A stretch of 13,527 nucleotides of DNA, taken from positions 1-13,527 of the forward strand of contig VXNE01000140.1 of NCBI GenBank assembly GCA_009840715.1, in the 5' to 3' direction. Both the position numbers and the translations under genes were made by a program. Shown here one piece after another: positions 6,882 to 13,527 of the stretch (position 1 is the stretch's first letter; each line of letters starts with the position of its first letter). The notes beneath the pieces are model-generated. The model was not told the DNA's origin, ran no database searches, and saw nothing but the letters and a program-made list of their open reading frames with translations. This stretch comes from Gammaproteobacteria bacterium. GTDB lineage: Bacteria > Pseudomonadota > Gammaproteobacteria > Pseudomonadales > Azotimanducaceae.

Positions 6882-7946
6882 TCACGCTACCCGCAACGCG
6901 GGCAGCACCTCTTTCGCCGCCAACGCGATCGCCTCGAGGCCGGTTTCGTCGCGCAGCGTGAAGTTCGTCGCGAGAAAGAGCTTGTCGAGCCCGAGCCCCG
7001 CGAGCGCCCGAAGCTTCTCGACGCAGTGGTCGGGCGGCCCGACCACCGCGAACCGGTCGATGAACTCCGGCGACAGCATCCGGGCCTGACGCGAATCGCC
7101 GCGCGTGTGCTTGCGCATGTCGTACACGCTGTGCATGGCCTTGAGCGTACCCTCGGTCTCACCGGACGCTGGCCCCTGGACGTTGCCGTGCATGACCGAG
7201 AACCGGGCGAAGGTCGCCAGGCCGCCCCTGACGAGATCCCGGGCGACCTCGATTTCCGGGTGACACACGCAGTTCACGTAAGCTCCGAAAGCGACTCCAT
7301 CGGGGTCGAGCCCGGCGGCCTCCCTTGCCGACCTGGCGATGCCGATGCCCCAGGCGATGCGTTCCGCGTCAGCGCCGAGAGCGAACATCAGCCGGTCCGC
7401 ATGGAGGGCGGCCACCCTGAACATCCGGGGTCCGCTCACGGCAACCTCGACCGGGACCTTGCGTGCGCCTGCCAGCCATTGGATCCGGCTCTCCGGCGCC
7501 GCGTCCGCCAAGTGCAGCGCGTCGACCGGCCGCGTAGCCGGCACCTCGAGTTCGTCGAAAGGGACGGCTTCGCCACGCAGGTAGGTCTGCAGATGGCGCA
7601 GGTACGTCTCGAACCGCTCGACGCGCGCCGGCGCCCGGCCCAGGTCCGCGACCGCCGAGTCGCCCCTGCCAATGCCGAGGACGGCGCGTCCTTCCGCAAT
7701 GCGGTCGACGCTCGCGATCGCCGCGGCCGTTGTCGCCGCCATGCGCGTGATCGAATTGGTAACCGCGGTTGCGAGCCCAATGCGCTCGGTGACGGTCGCC
7801 GCCATGGCCAGCGCCACGTAGGCGTCCCCGGCCCGATTCTGGGAGTCCGGGACCCCCAGGCCATCCCACCCCTGCGCTTCCGCAAGCCGCGCCTCCGCGG
7901 CGATGGCGTGTGGCACCGGCGCCGCGTGCGTCCAGACTTCAACCAT
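6882..7946 (-). CDS. LLM-class (luciferase-like) flavin/F420-dependent oxidoreductase
   Basis: This 354-residue protein has the luciferase-like TIM-barrel pattern. It opens with a strand-helix unit (EARLAEAQGWDGLGVPDSQ), then MAATVTERIGLATAVTNSITR, the typical ASVDRIAEGRAVLGIGRGDSA segment, and LGRAPARVERFETYLRHLQTYLRGE. Further on it carries VPVEVAVSGPRMFRVAALHADRLMFALGAD, and it ends with the family's FAVVGPPDHCVEKLRALAGLGLDKLFL. The length is normal for F420-dependent LLM enzymes such as methylenetetrahydromethanopterin reductase-like and alkanal-type oxidoreductases. FMN versus F420 cannot be decided from sequence by eye. It starts 15 bp after the acyl-CoA dehydrogenase stop with a GGGAGG-type ribosome site, and is followed 16 bp later by the predicted seleno-redoxin, so the three probably share one transcript. 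The substrate is unknown; cofactor re-oxidation or oxidative stress may explain the redoxin link. Confidence 0.9.
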   Translation of the reverse strand: MVEVWTHAAPVPHAIAAEARLAEAQGWDGLGVPDSQNRAGDAYVALAMAATVTERIGLATAVTNSITRMAATTAAAIASVDRIAEGRAVLGIGRGDSAVADLGRAPARVERFETYLRHLQTYLRGEAVPFDELEVPATRPVDALHLADAAPESRIQWLAGARKVPVEVAVSGPRMFRVAALHADRLMFALGADAERIAWGIGIARSAREAAGLDPDGVAFGAYVNCVCHPEIEVARDLVRGGLATFARFSVMHGNVQGPASGETEGTLKAMHSVYDMRKHTRGDSRQARMLSPEFIDRFAVVGPPDHCVEKLRALAGLGLDKLFLATNFTLRDETGLEAIALAAKEVLPALRVA

Positions 7947-7961
7947 CTCCCGCCCTCCCGA

Positions 7962-9134
7962 TCAGTCAGGGAGACCCAACACCCGCTTGGCGATCACGTT
8001 GCGCTGCACTTCCGAGGAGCCGCCCGCGATAAGGAATCCCTTGCTGAGCAGCCACTTCCGTGTCGATGCCAACTCCTCGGCATCGAACCCGTCTCCCGAC
8101 CAACCGAGGCCCTGCGCACCCATCATGGAGACGATGGCCTCGAGCTTGCGGCTCTCGAGTTCGGAGGAGAGCATCTTGAAGGCGGATGTCACGAAAGTGC
8201 CCGTGCCGCCGCCTTTTCTGTCCTGAACGGCCCGTCGCCTTGTCAACGCAAACGCCGCGTGATCCATCTCTACGCGCACGACCGCGTCGCGTGCCGACGG
8301 GTCGTCGGGGGCATAGCGTTTCAGCACGTCCGGCAAGGAACCGCCCTTCGGCAGAAACTCACCCTGCGACACCGAGTCCCGCTCGAATTGCAGCAACCGC
8401 TTCGCAACGCTCCAGCCATCGTTCTCCCGACCCACCAGGTCGGCCTTCGGCACCATGACGTCGGTGAAGAACACTTCGCAGAACTCGGAGCCGCCGTTGA
8501 TCATGTCGAAGTTCCTGACCGTCACCCCGGGCGTATCCAGCGAGAAGAGCAGGAAGCTGATGCCGCGTTGTTTCGGCGCGTCCGGGTCGGTTCGCACGAG
8601 ACAGAAAATCCAGTCCGCCCGGTGCGCACCCGACGTCCAGATTTTCGACCCGTTCACACGGTAACAGTCGCCGTCGTCCTCCGCGCGGGTGCGCAGCGAC
8701 GCCAGGTCGGAGCCGGCGCCGGGCTCGGAGTAGCCCTGACACCAGGACAACTCACCGCGCGACATGGGCGGCAGGTGCCGTACCTTCTGATCTTCGGTCC
8801 CGAGTTCGAGCAGGGTGGAACCCAGCATGGTCGGAGCGGCTCCGGACAAGGGTGGCGGCGCACCCACCTCCCGCATCGCGCTCCGCAATCTCTCGACGTT
8901 CGCCCGATCCAGTCCCGCGCCGCCATACTCTCGCGGCCATGACGGCACCGTGAAGCCGCGCTCGACGCACGCGCCGAACCAACGCCCGAAGGCTTCGCCT
9001 GGCATGGCGGCCTTGGTGCCGCCGCCGAAGCTCAGCCCACGTCCGCGTATCTCGTCAGGGCAGGCCTGTTCCACCCAGGCGAGATAGTCTTCGACCATCG
9101 GCAGGCCACGAATCCGTCCGTTGAAGGCACGCAT
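7962..9134 (-). CDS. Acyl-CoA dehydrogenase family protein
   Basis: The protein is 390 residues long from the ATG at 9134. The frame extends to a TTG at 9194, but that start is less likely because the typical ACAD N-terminus begins near RIRGLPMVEDYLAWVEQ. Family signatures are clear: WPREYGGAGLD, CQGYSEPGAGSDLASLRTRA, the FAD-contact segment VNGSKIWTSGAHRADWIFCLVRTD, and the closing LIAGGSSEVQRNVIAKRVLGLP. ACADs oxidise acyl-CoA thioesters to enoyl-CoA with FAD and pass electrons to ETF. At the position of the MCAD-type catalytic Glu (YEGTxQ) this protein has GG, as in several ACAD groups that place the base elsewhere or act as a heteromer. It is the first gene of the minus-strand ACAD-LLM-redoxin set, divergent from the Fic gene. 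The substrate is unknown; branched or cyclic acyl chains are possible. Confidence 0.9.
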   Translation of the reverse strand: MRAFNGRIRGLPMVEDYLAWVEQACPDEIRGRGLSFGGGTKAAMPGEAFGRWFGACVERGFTVPSWPREYGGAGLDRANVERLRSAMREVGAPPPLSGAAPTMLGSTLLELGTEDQKVRHLPPMSRGELSWCQGYSEPGAGSDLASLRTRAEDDGDCYRVNGSKIWTSGAHRADWIFCLVRTDPDAPKQRGISFLLFSLDTPGVTVRNFDMINGGSEFCEVFFTDVMVPKADLVGRENDGWSVAKRLLQFERDSVSQGEFLPKGGSLPDVLKRYAPDDPSARDAVVRVEMDHAAFALTRRRAVQDRKGGGTGTFVTSAFKMLSSELESRKLEAIVSMMGAQGLGWSGDGFDAEELASTRKWLLSKGFLIAGGSSEVQRNVIAKRVLGLPD

Positions 9135-9206
9135 TGTATCTTCGAGGGGCTGGTGGCGAACGGGGCTGCGGGGCACCGCGAGTTTACGACTCAAAACGCC
9201 TTTTAC

Positions 9207-9235
9207 GTCGGATATGACGCTTTATTTGTCGCATA
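9207..9235. promoter_or_regulatory. Candidate operator cluster (GTCGnATA repeats) in the Fic/ACAD divergent promoter region
   Basis: GTCGGATA (9207-9214) and GTCGCATA (9228-9235) are direct repeats whose starts are exactly 21 bp apart, about two helical turns. Between them ATATGAC (9212-9218) is a partial inverted copy. The flanks TTTAT (9221-9225) and ATAAA (9233-9237) form a 5-bp inverted repeat. The patch is strikingly AT-rich in GC-rich surroundings. The Fic protein carries an N-terminal winged helix, so autoregulation at this site is plausible. It could equally control the divergent acyl-CoA dehydrogenase operon. Confidence 0.4.
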
Positions 9236-9255
9236 AAAGCCTTTCGCCAAATATC
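9226..9255 (+). promoter_or_regulatory. Possible Fic promoter, with leaderless or very short leader
   Basis: TTGTCG (9226-9231) and AATATC (9250-9255) are spaced by 18 bp and resemble -35 and -10 boxes. Transcription would begin only a few bases before the ATG at 9265, and no Shine-Dalgarno is visible there, so leaderless translation is possible. Matches to consensus are partial. Confidence 0.3.
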
Positions 9256-9264
9256 ATCCGCCCT

Positions 9265-10662
9265 ATGCCGAAGCAGATTCCCCCACGAGAGCTTGATGCC
9301 ATCCTCACCGCCGTCGCGGGCTACCCGGGAGGCGTGCCCGTCGGTGTCATCCGCGAGGCATTGCCTTATGCGCTGCCACCCAGGACGTTACAGCGCCGTC
9401 TCGCCCTGCTCGTGGAGCAGAAGCGGCTGATCGCCGACGGGAGAGCCAAGGGCCGTCGCTATCGCGTGCCCATCACCAGAGCCCCCACGGGTAGTTCGGT
9501 CACGGGTAGCGCCACCGCCGAGGCGCCTGGTGAAGTCCATGTGCCGCTTTCGCCCGAGGCTGAAGCGGTCAAGCGAGCGATTCGCGCGGCGATCCAGGAA
9601 CGGCGGCCCGTCGGCTACCAACGCGCTTTCCTCGATGATTACCGGCCCAATGTCACACACTACTTGCCGGCGGAAACGCGCCAACGCCTGCTCGACCTGG
9701 GTCGCCCGCCGGGCGACGAGCGTCCGGCGGGAACCTACGCCCGGACGATCTACAGCCGCCTGTTGATCGATCTGTCCTGGAACTCCAGCCGTCTGGAAGG
9801 CAACACCTACTCTCTCCTGGAAACCGAGCGGCTGCTGGAACTGGGCGAGGCCGCCGAGGGCAAGGATGCATCGGACGCGCAGATGATCCTCAACCACAAG
9901 GCAGCTATCGAGTTGCTCGTCGACCGGGCGGACGAGATCGGCTTCAACCGCTACACCGTCCTGAATCTGCACGCACTGCTCGCGGACAACCTGCTGGGCG
10001 ATCCGCAGGCGGGCGGTCGCTTGCGGCGCATTCCGGTGGGCATCGACGGCACGGTCTACCATCCGCTGGAAGTGCCGCAACTCATCGAGGAGTGCTTCGA
10101 CAGCATCCTCGATGCCGCAGCCGCGATCACCGATCCCTTCGAGCAGGCCTTCTTCGCTCTCGTGCACCTCGCCTACCTGCAGGGTTTCGAAGACGTCAAC
10201 AAGCGGGTCTCCCGCCTTGCCGCGAACATCCCGTTGCTTCGCGGCAATCTCTGCCCGCTGTCCTTCGTGGACGTGCCGGGGCGCGTCTACATCGATGGCG
10301 TGTTGGGCATCTACGAACTGAATCGGGTCGAGCTGCTGCGAGACGTGTTCGTCTGGGCCTACGAGCGCTCCAGCGCCAGGTACTCGGCAGTACGCCAGTC
10401 CCTGGGGCTGCCGGACCCGTTCCGCGTGCGTTACCGGGAACTGGTCGCTGAGCTGGTCGCCGCCGTGGTGCGCACGAGAATGGACAAGCAGGCTGCGACC
10501 GCACTGGCGCGGCAACGCGCGGTAGAGCAGGTGTCACCGGCGAACCAGGCGCGATTCGTCGAAGTGGCGGAGACCGAACTGATGAGCCTGCACGAAGGCA
10601 ACATCGCGCGCTACCGCCTGCGACCGGCCGAGTACCAGGCGTGGCGGCAGGGGTGGCGTTGA
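9265..10662 (+). CDS. Fic family protein with N-terminal winged helix and variant active-site motif
   Basis: This is a 465-residue protein. Starting at ATG 9265 (MPKQIPPRELDAIL) is preferred because the upstream extension to 9121 would run through the AT-rich promoter-like region and overlap the start of the divergent gene. Residues 1-70 form a winged-helix DNA-binding domain (ALPPRTLQRRLALLVEQKRL). The inhibitory alpha-helix motif S-x-x-x-E-G is present (SSRLEGN, Ser174-Glu178), typical of class II Fic proteins. The Fic core, normally HxFxDGNGRxxR, reads QGFEDVNKRVSR (306-317): Phe, Asp, Asn and both Arg remain, but the catalytic His is Gln306 and the glycines are Val and Lys. A non-equivalent His301 lies 5 residues upstream. 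I recall QPFEDVNKR-type Fic relatives, so this is likely a subfamily trait rather than decay. Canonical AMPylation is doubtful. It converges on the SpeE-like gene with a 7-bp gap. Confidence 0.9.
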   Translation: MPKQIPPRELDAILTAVAGYPGGVPVGVIREALPYALPPRTLQRRLALLVEQKRLIADGRAKGRRYRVPITRAPTGSSVTGSATAEAPGEVHVPLSPEAEAVKRAIRAAIQERRPVGYQRAFLDDYRPNVTHYLPAETRQRLLDLGRPPGDERPAGTYARTIYSRLLIDLSWNSSRLEGNTYSLLETERLLELGEAAEGKDASDAQMILNHKAAIELLVDRADEIGFNRYTVLNLHALLADNLLGDPQAGGRLRRIPVGIDGTVYHPLEVPQLIEECFDSILDAAAAITDPFEQAFFALVHLAYLQGFEDVNKRVSRLAANIPLLRGNLCPLSFVDVPGRVYIDGVLGIYELNRVELLRDVFVWAYERSSARYSAVRQSLGLPDPFRVRYRELVAELVAAVVRTRMDKQAATALARQRAVEQVSPANQARFVEVAETELMSLHEGNIARYRLRPAEYQAWRQGWR

Positions 10663-10669
10663 CCCCGAG

Positions 10670-12391
10670 TCAGGGCTCCCTGGGCAAGACCGGCTCCGCA
10701 AAGAAGACACCCTCGAAAGTCCGCCACGCGACCTGGTGGTAGTCGTACACCGCGTGCGTGCCGAGCCGGTTCACCCGGATCGTGTCGAGCCCGTCGAAGA
10801 ACCTGGACGGGAAGGCGAACGCGGCAGCGATGATGGGTCCGTCCAGCCATCCGTCTGGCGTCGCCTCCACGCCCGCTTCCGCGATCCGCACCGACGCCGG
10901 CTTGCCGGTCACGGTTCCGATCGTCCAGCCCCATTCCCCGAAACTCGGCACGTTGGCGTGGTACTGCTCGGTCTGGAAGCCGGCGGCGGCCACGGTCCTG
11001 CCGATGGACAGGAACGCCTCCCGGGCGTGGAACGGGGAGGTGGACTGCGTCACGAAGGCGCCGTCCGCGGAAAGGACCTGCCGCGCGCGTCCGAAGAAGT
11101 AGTCGCTGTAGAGGCGGTTGAGGTCCGGGTGGCTCGGGTCCGGCAGGTCGGCGATGACGACGTCGAACCGCTCGCCCGCCGCCGCGAGCCGTTCCACTTC
11201 CACGAAGGCGTCCGCCTCGAGGACCGTCACGCGCTCATCGAGGAACGCGTCCTCGTTCAGCTCGGTCAGCGCCCGGCCGAGCCAGGCCGGCGCCTCGGCG
11301 TCCGCGCCGCGGAACAGGCGCAGCAACCCGGAATCGATGTCCACGAGGGTCACCGACCGCGGCTCCCAGCGCAGCACGTCGCGCAGCGCCAGGCCGTCGC
11401 CGCCGCCGAGGATCAGGACCCGTTCGCGCCGGTAGGCCGCCAGCATGGCCGGGGTCGTCAGGTAGGCGTGGTAGATGCGCTCGTCGTTGGAGGCGAACTG
11501 CAGGCGGCCGTTGATGTAGAGGCTCAGGATGTCCGGCCGTCCCGCTGTGACGTGCCGCTTGGTGAGGACGACGTTCTGGTACGGCGTCTGCAGCCGGTGT
11601 ACGACCCGGTCCTGGAAAAGCGAGTCGCCGAGCCGCTCGATCCAGAGCGGGCCGAGCACGGCGAGGGCCACCAGCAGCATCGCCAGCGCCCCGTGCCCGA
11701 TCCAGAGCCAGCGGGCCGGCGCGAGGTTCTTCCGATAGATCACCAGGAAGCCGAACCCGACCGCCGTGTTGACCGCCGCGGCGCCGACGGCCGCGTACAT
11801 GACGGGCAGCTTCAGGCACACCAGGACCCAGATCGCCGCGCCGATGCCGGCCCCGATGTAGTCCGCGCCGTACATCGTGCCGAGGTTGTGCTCGAGGCGC
11901 TGGGCGTGGACATGCTCCCGGACGCGCGCGATCAGCGGGATCTCCATGCCGATCAGGAAGCCGATGAGCGCGCCCATGGCGAACGGAAGCACGCGCGAGA
12001 ACGCGATCAGCGAATCCGCCGCCGCGCCGTCCATGGAGACGAACACGTCCACGTTGTAGACGGCGCGCAGCCACTCCGGCAGCGAGTACGCGAACGCCAC
12101 CGCCGCCGACAGGGCCAGCACGGAAGCGCCCCCGAGAAGGGCGATGCCGAGTTCCAGCCAGGCGAACCCGCGGTAGATGGCAGAGATCCACTTCGCGGCG
12201 AAGGCGCCGAGTCCCATCGCCACGATCATGAGACCGATCATCGTGTAGATGGTCGGCTCGACCGTACCCAGGATGCGGCCCGCGTAATGCGCGAGCAGGT
12301 ACTCGTAGACGAGGCCGCACGCGGCGACCAGGCCCATCGCGCCGATGAGGGCGGTGTCGTGTGCGCGCAGGCGGGTGGCTTCGGTAGTCAC
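10670..12391 (-). CDS. Membrane-anchored spermidine synthase-like protein (polyamine aminopropyltransferase family)
   Basis: This 573-residue protein reads from a GTG at 12391. The N-terminal 250 residues are hydrophobic, with about seven membrane segments (roughly 14-35, 45-68, 80-102, 130-152, 176-198, 200-218, 228-250). The C-terminal half is an aminopropyltransferase-type methyltransferase fold: YQNVVLTKR (271-279), LYINGRLQFASNDERIYH (291-308), the nucleotide-binding VLILGGGDG (325-333), LVDID (349-353) and IADLPDPS (413-420). Soluble spermidine synthases use decarboxylated SAM and putrescine; this fused form recurs next to DUF350 genes and its product is less certain. The segment usually YHExL reads YHAYL. 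The GTG has no strong ribosome site at good spacing, so the true start may differ by some codons. It is 90 bp downstream of the DUF350 gene, probably in the same operon. Confidence 0.9.
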   Translation of the reverse strand: MTTEATRLRAHDTALIGAMGLVAACGLVYEYLLAHYAGRILGTVEPTIYTMIGLMIVAMGLGAFAAKWISAIYRGFAWLELGIALLGGASVLALSAAVAFAYSLPEWLRAVYNVDVFVSMDGAAADSLIAFSRVLPFAMGALIGFLIGMEIPLIARVREHVHAQRLEHNLGTMYGADYIGAGIGAAIWVLVCLKLPVMYAAVGAAAVNTAVGFGFLVIYRKNLAPARWLWIGHGALAMLLVALAVLGPLWIERLGDSLFQDRVVHRLQTPYQNVVLTKRHVTAGRPDILSLYINGRLQFASNDERIYHAYLTTPAMLAAYRRERVLILGGGDGLALRDVLRWEPRSVTLVDIDSGLLRLFRGADAEAPAWLGRALTELNEDAFLDERVTVLEADAFVEVERLAAAGERFDVVIADLPDPSHPDLNRLYSDYFFGRARQVLSADGAFVTQSTSPFHAREAFLSIGRTVAAAGFQTEQYHANVPSFGEWGWTIGTVTGKPASVRIAEAGVEATPDGWLDGPIIAAAFAFPSRFFDGLDTIRVNRLGTHAVYDYHQVAWRTFEGVFFAEPVLPREP

Positions 12392-12481
12392 GGCTGCGGC
12401 CCGATCCTCACGACGCCGCGTAAGGGAGTCATCGGACGATGACCGCCACAGCCCCCGCCGTCGCGGATTCGCCGGACTCCT

Positions 12482-13378
12482 TCAGCCGGCGACGGCGCGT
12501 ATCACCAGGCCCAGCCCCAGGAAGATCGCGGCTTCGATGGCCGCGACACCGACGTTGCGCTGGTTGTCCACCTCCTCGACCACGTCGATGCCGCGCAGCA
12601 CCGCGCGTTGGGCGAGCATGGAGAGCAGGAGCAGCGCCGCCGAGAGGACGATTGCCCACACCAGCCAGGATACGTAGCCGAGCAACGCCACGGCGTCCCA
12701 GCCGGGCACGAAGGACACCATGCCGCCGGCCGACGACGCGGCGAGGGATGCACCGACCAGGTGCCCGGCGTAGCGCACGCCGAGGGCCGTGTTGCCGCCC
12801 GCGATCGCGTCCTGCCAGCGTTGTCCGTCGTGACGGCGCGCATAGATCGCCGCCCGCATCCGCGTGACGGCGAGCACTACGAGTTGGGAGAGCAGGAACA
12901 CCACCACCACCGCGGCGAGCGCCTGGGCGAGCCCGCCGTCGGCCCAGCCAATGGCGCCGTTGATCAGCACGCCGATGGCGATCAGGTTAGCCGCCTGGGC
13001 CGTCCCCGCGGCGGCGTTCTGCGCGCCTATCGCCTCCCGGATCGACAAACGGTGGAAGACGATCCAGTCGTTGATCAGCACCCCGACCTTCAGCAGGATC
13101 AGGCCCACCACGGCGTAAGCGACGACCACGCCCAGTTCTTCGCCGAGCGTGATCGCGGGATCGCCGGACGCCGCCGCGGCAAGGATCAGCGCCACGGCCA
13201 GCGCGCCGCCGGCGAGGGCCACCCCGAACGCCAGGTTGTCCCGCTCGGCAAGTTCGTCCCGGGAGTCCACACCGAACAGCACGCCGGAGCCGTAACGCAA
13301 CGCGCAGATGGCGGCGACGGCGACGGCCAGGTTCAACGCCACGATGCCCCAAATCCAGATGCTCAGCGAATCGACCAT
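12482..13378 (-). CDS. Tandem DUF350 (YjfL-type) inner-membrane protein
   Basis: This 298-residue, very hydrophobic protein has about eight membrane helices arranged as two DUF350 repeats. Repeat one covers about 10-140: RDNLAFGVALAGGALAVALIL, GVVVAYAVVGLILLKVGVLIND, then the paired-helix end IGAQNAAAGTAQAANLIAIGVLI. Repeat two covers about 165-298: AGGNTALGVRYAGHLVGASLA, then VEEVDNQRNVGVAAIEAAIFLGLGL. E. coli YjfL carries a single DUF350 unit of about 130 residues, so this is a duplicated form. The family's transport or structural role is unknown. The ATG at 13378 has GGAAGAGG just upstream (13385-13392). It precedes the SpeE-like membrane enzyme by 90 bp, a recurrent pairing that suggests a functional unit in the inner membrane, perhaps linked to polyamine or lipid modification under stress. 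Confidence 0.9.
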   Translation of the reverse strand: MVDSLSIWIWGIVALNLAVAVAAICALRYGSGVLFGVDSRDELAERDNLAFGVALAGGALAVALILAAAASGDPAITLGEELGVVVAYAVVGLILLKVGVLINDWIVFHRLSIREAIGAQNAAAGTAQAANLIAIGVLINGAIGWADGGLAQALAAVVVVFLLSQLVVLAVTRMRAAIYARRHDGQRWQDAIAGGNTALGVRYAGHLVGASLAASSAGGMVSFVPGWDAVALLGYVSWLVWAIVLSAALLLLSMLAQRAVLRGIDVVEEVDNQRNVGVAAIEAAIFLGLGLVIRAVAG

Positions 13379-13435
13379 GGCTTGCCTCTTCCAATCCCGG
13401 GGGCGGCTGGTGGCGCCCGCATCTTCACGTTCGCG

Positions 13436-13527
13436 TTACTTCCCGCGGCTCGGACCGCGGAAGCCGCCGCCCCCGACCCCGCGCATCGACGCCGTCCCGG
13501 TGCGGGCGCGGGGCGGCGCCCCGGGGG
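13436..13527 (-). CDS. Possible C-terminal end of another minus-strand gene (partial)
   Basis: The minus strand is open from the right edge to TAA at 13436-13438 and encodes about 30 residues ending TASMRGVGGGGFRGPSRGK. The Gly/Arg/Ser-rich tail with GGF is reminiscent of the ends of DUF1190 (YgiB/YjfM-like) proteins, which occur beside DUF350 genes, but the piece is too short to assign. It ends 57 bp before the DUF350 start, so it could be the preceding operon gene. Chance openness in GC-rich DNA is a real alternative. Confidence 0.3.
   Translation of the reverse strand, partial: PGAPPRARTGTASMRGVGGGGFRGPSRGK

Noticed and set aside
6825..8942. Long plus-strand open frame opposite the ACAD and LLM genes
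   Set aside because: Its translation is Arg/His/Pro-rich with no recognisable domain, while the opposite strand encodes two clear enzyme families. It is a GC-driven shadow.
9121..9264. Upstream extension of the Fic gene
   Set aside because: The extra 48 residues run through AT-rich operator/promoter-like DNA and overlap the 5' end of the divergent gene. The winged-helix domain starts naturally after 9265.
10736..12442. Long plus-strand open frame opposite the SpeE-like gene
   Set aside because: Low-complexity Arg/Glu/Val composition and no motif. The minus strand has an obvious membrane domain plus GGGDG aminopropyltransferase fold.
13439..13463. GC-rich imperfect hairpin (CTTCC/GGAAG outer stem, 6-nt loop) considered as a terminator
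   Set aside because: No U-tract follows on either strand, and on the minus strand it falls before the TAA of the possible upstream gene, so it is probably coding sequence.
1..13527. Mobile element, CRISPR, tRNA or rRNA content
   Set aside because: No transposase, integrase, terminal repeats, spaced direct-repeat array or RNA gene signature was found on either strand.

Overview
The window is about 13.5 kb of GC-rich, densely packed bacterial DNA. The combination of a YjfI/PspA (DUF2170/IM30) cluster, a DUF350 membrane protein, a membrane-anchored spermidine-synthase-like protein, DUF3604, GST and acyl-CoA dehydrogenase genes points to an uncultured proteobacterium, most likely a gammaproteobacterium. 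That placement is an inference from gene content; no rRNA or tRNA is present to confirm it. I see no CRISPR array, insertion sequence, integrase or attachment site.

Layout, left to right. (1) 1-1738, minus strand: DUF2170 (YjfI), PspA, and a partial gene running off the left edge, in a tight operon. (2) 1739-1891: a divergent intergenic region with a perfect 13-bp palindrome in an AT-rich island. (3) 1892-5684, plus strand: a GST-like protein with a C-terminal membrane segment, a DUF3604 (PHP-like) lipoprotein and a haloalkane-dehalogenase-like alpha/beta hydrolase; the last two overlap by ATGA. (4) 5717-9134, minus strand: acyl-CoA dehydrogenase, then an LLM-class (F420/FMN-type) oxidoreductase, then a redoxin. 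The redoxin frame is interrupted by a single TGA exactly at the first cysteine position of a CxxC motif. (5) 9135-9264: an AT-rich divergent regulatory region with repeated GTCGnATA elements. (6) 9265-10662, plus strand: a winged-helix Fic-family protein with a non-canonical active-site motif. (7) 10670-13378, minus strand: spermidine-synthase-like protein with an N-terminal membrane region, preceded by a double-DUF350 membrane protein. (8) 13436-13527: what may be the last codons of another minus-strand gene.

The strongest discovery is the redoxin at 5717-6865. Read with TGA as selenocysteine it is one continuous 382-residue protein with a U-P-P-C active site. A 7-bp hairpin with a GUC apical loop begins 14 nt after the UGA, which fits the known form of a bacterial SECIS element. 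It is fused to a C-terminal domain resembling the N-terminal domain of DsbD and lies directly downstream of, and probably co-transcribed with, two flavin-type redox enzymes.

The outer genes (YjfI-PspA-unknown on the left, DUF350-SpeE-like on the right, same strand) belong to one recurrent envelope-stress gene neighbourhood, here separated by about 9 kb of catabolic, redox and Fic genes. The inner genes look like an accessory metabolic block for small organic or halogenated/lipophilic substrates. No substrate can be assigned from sequence alone.
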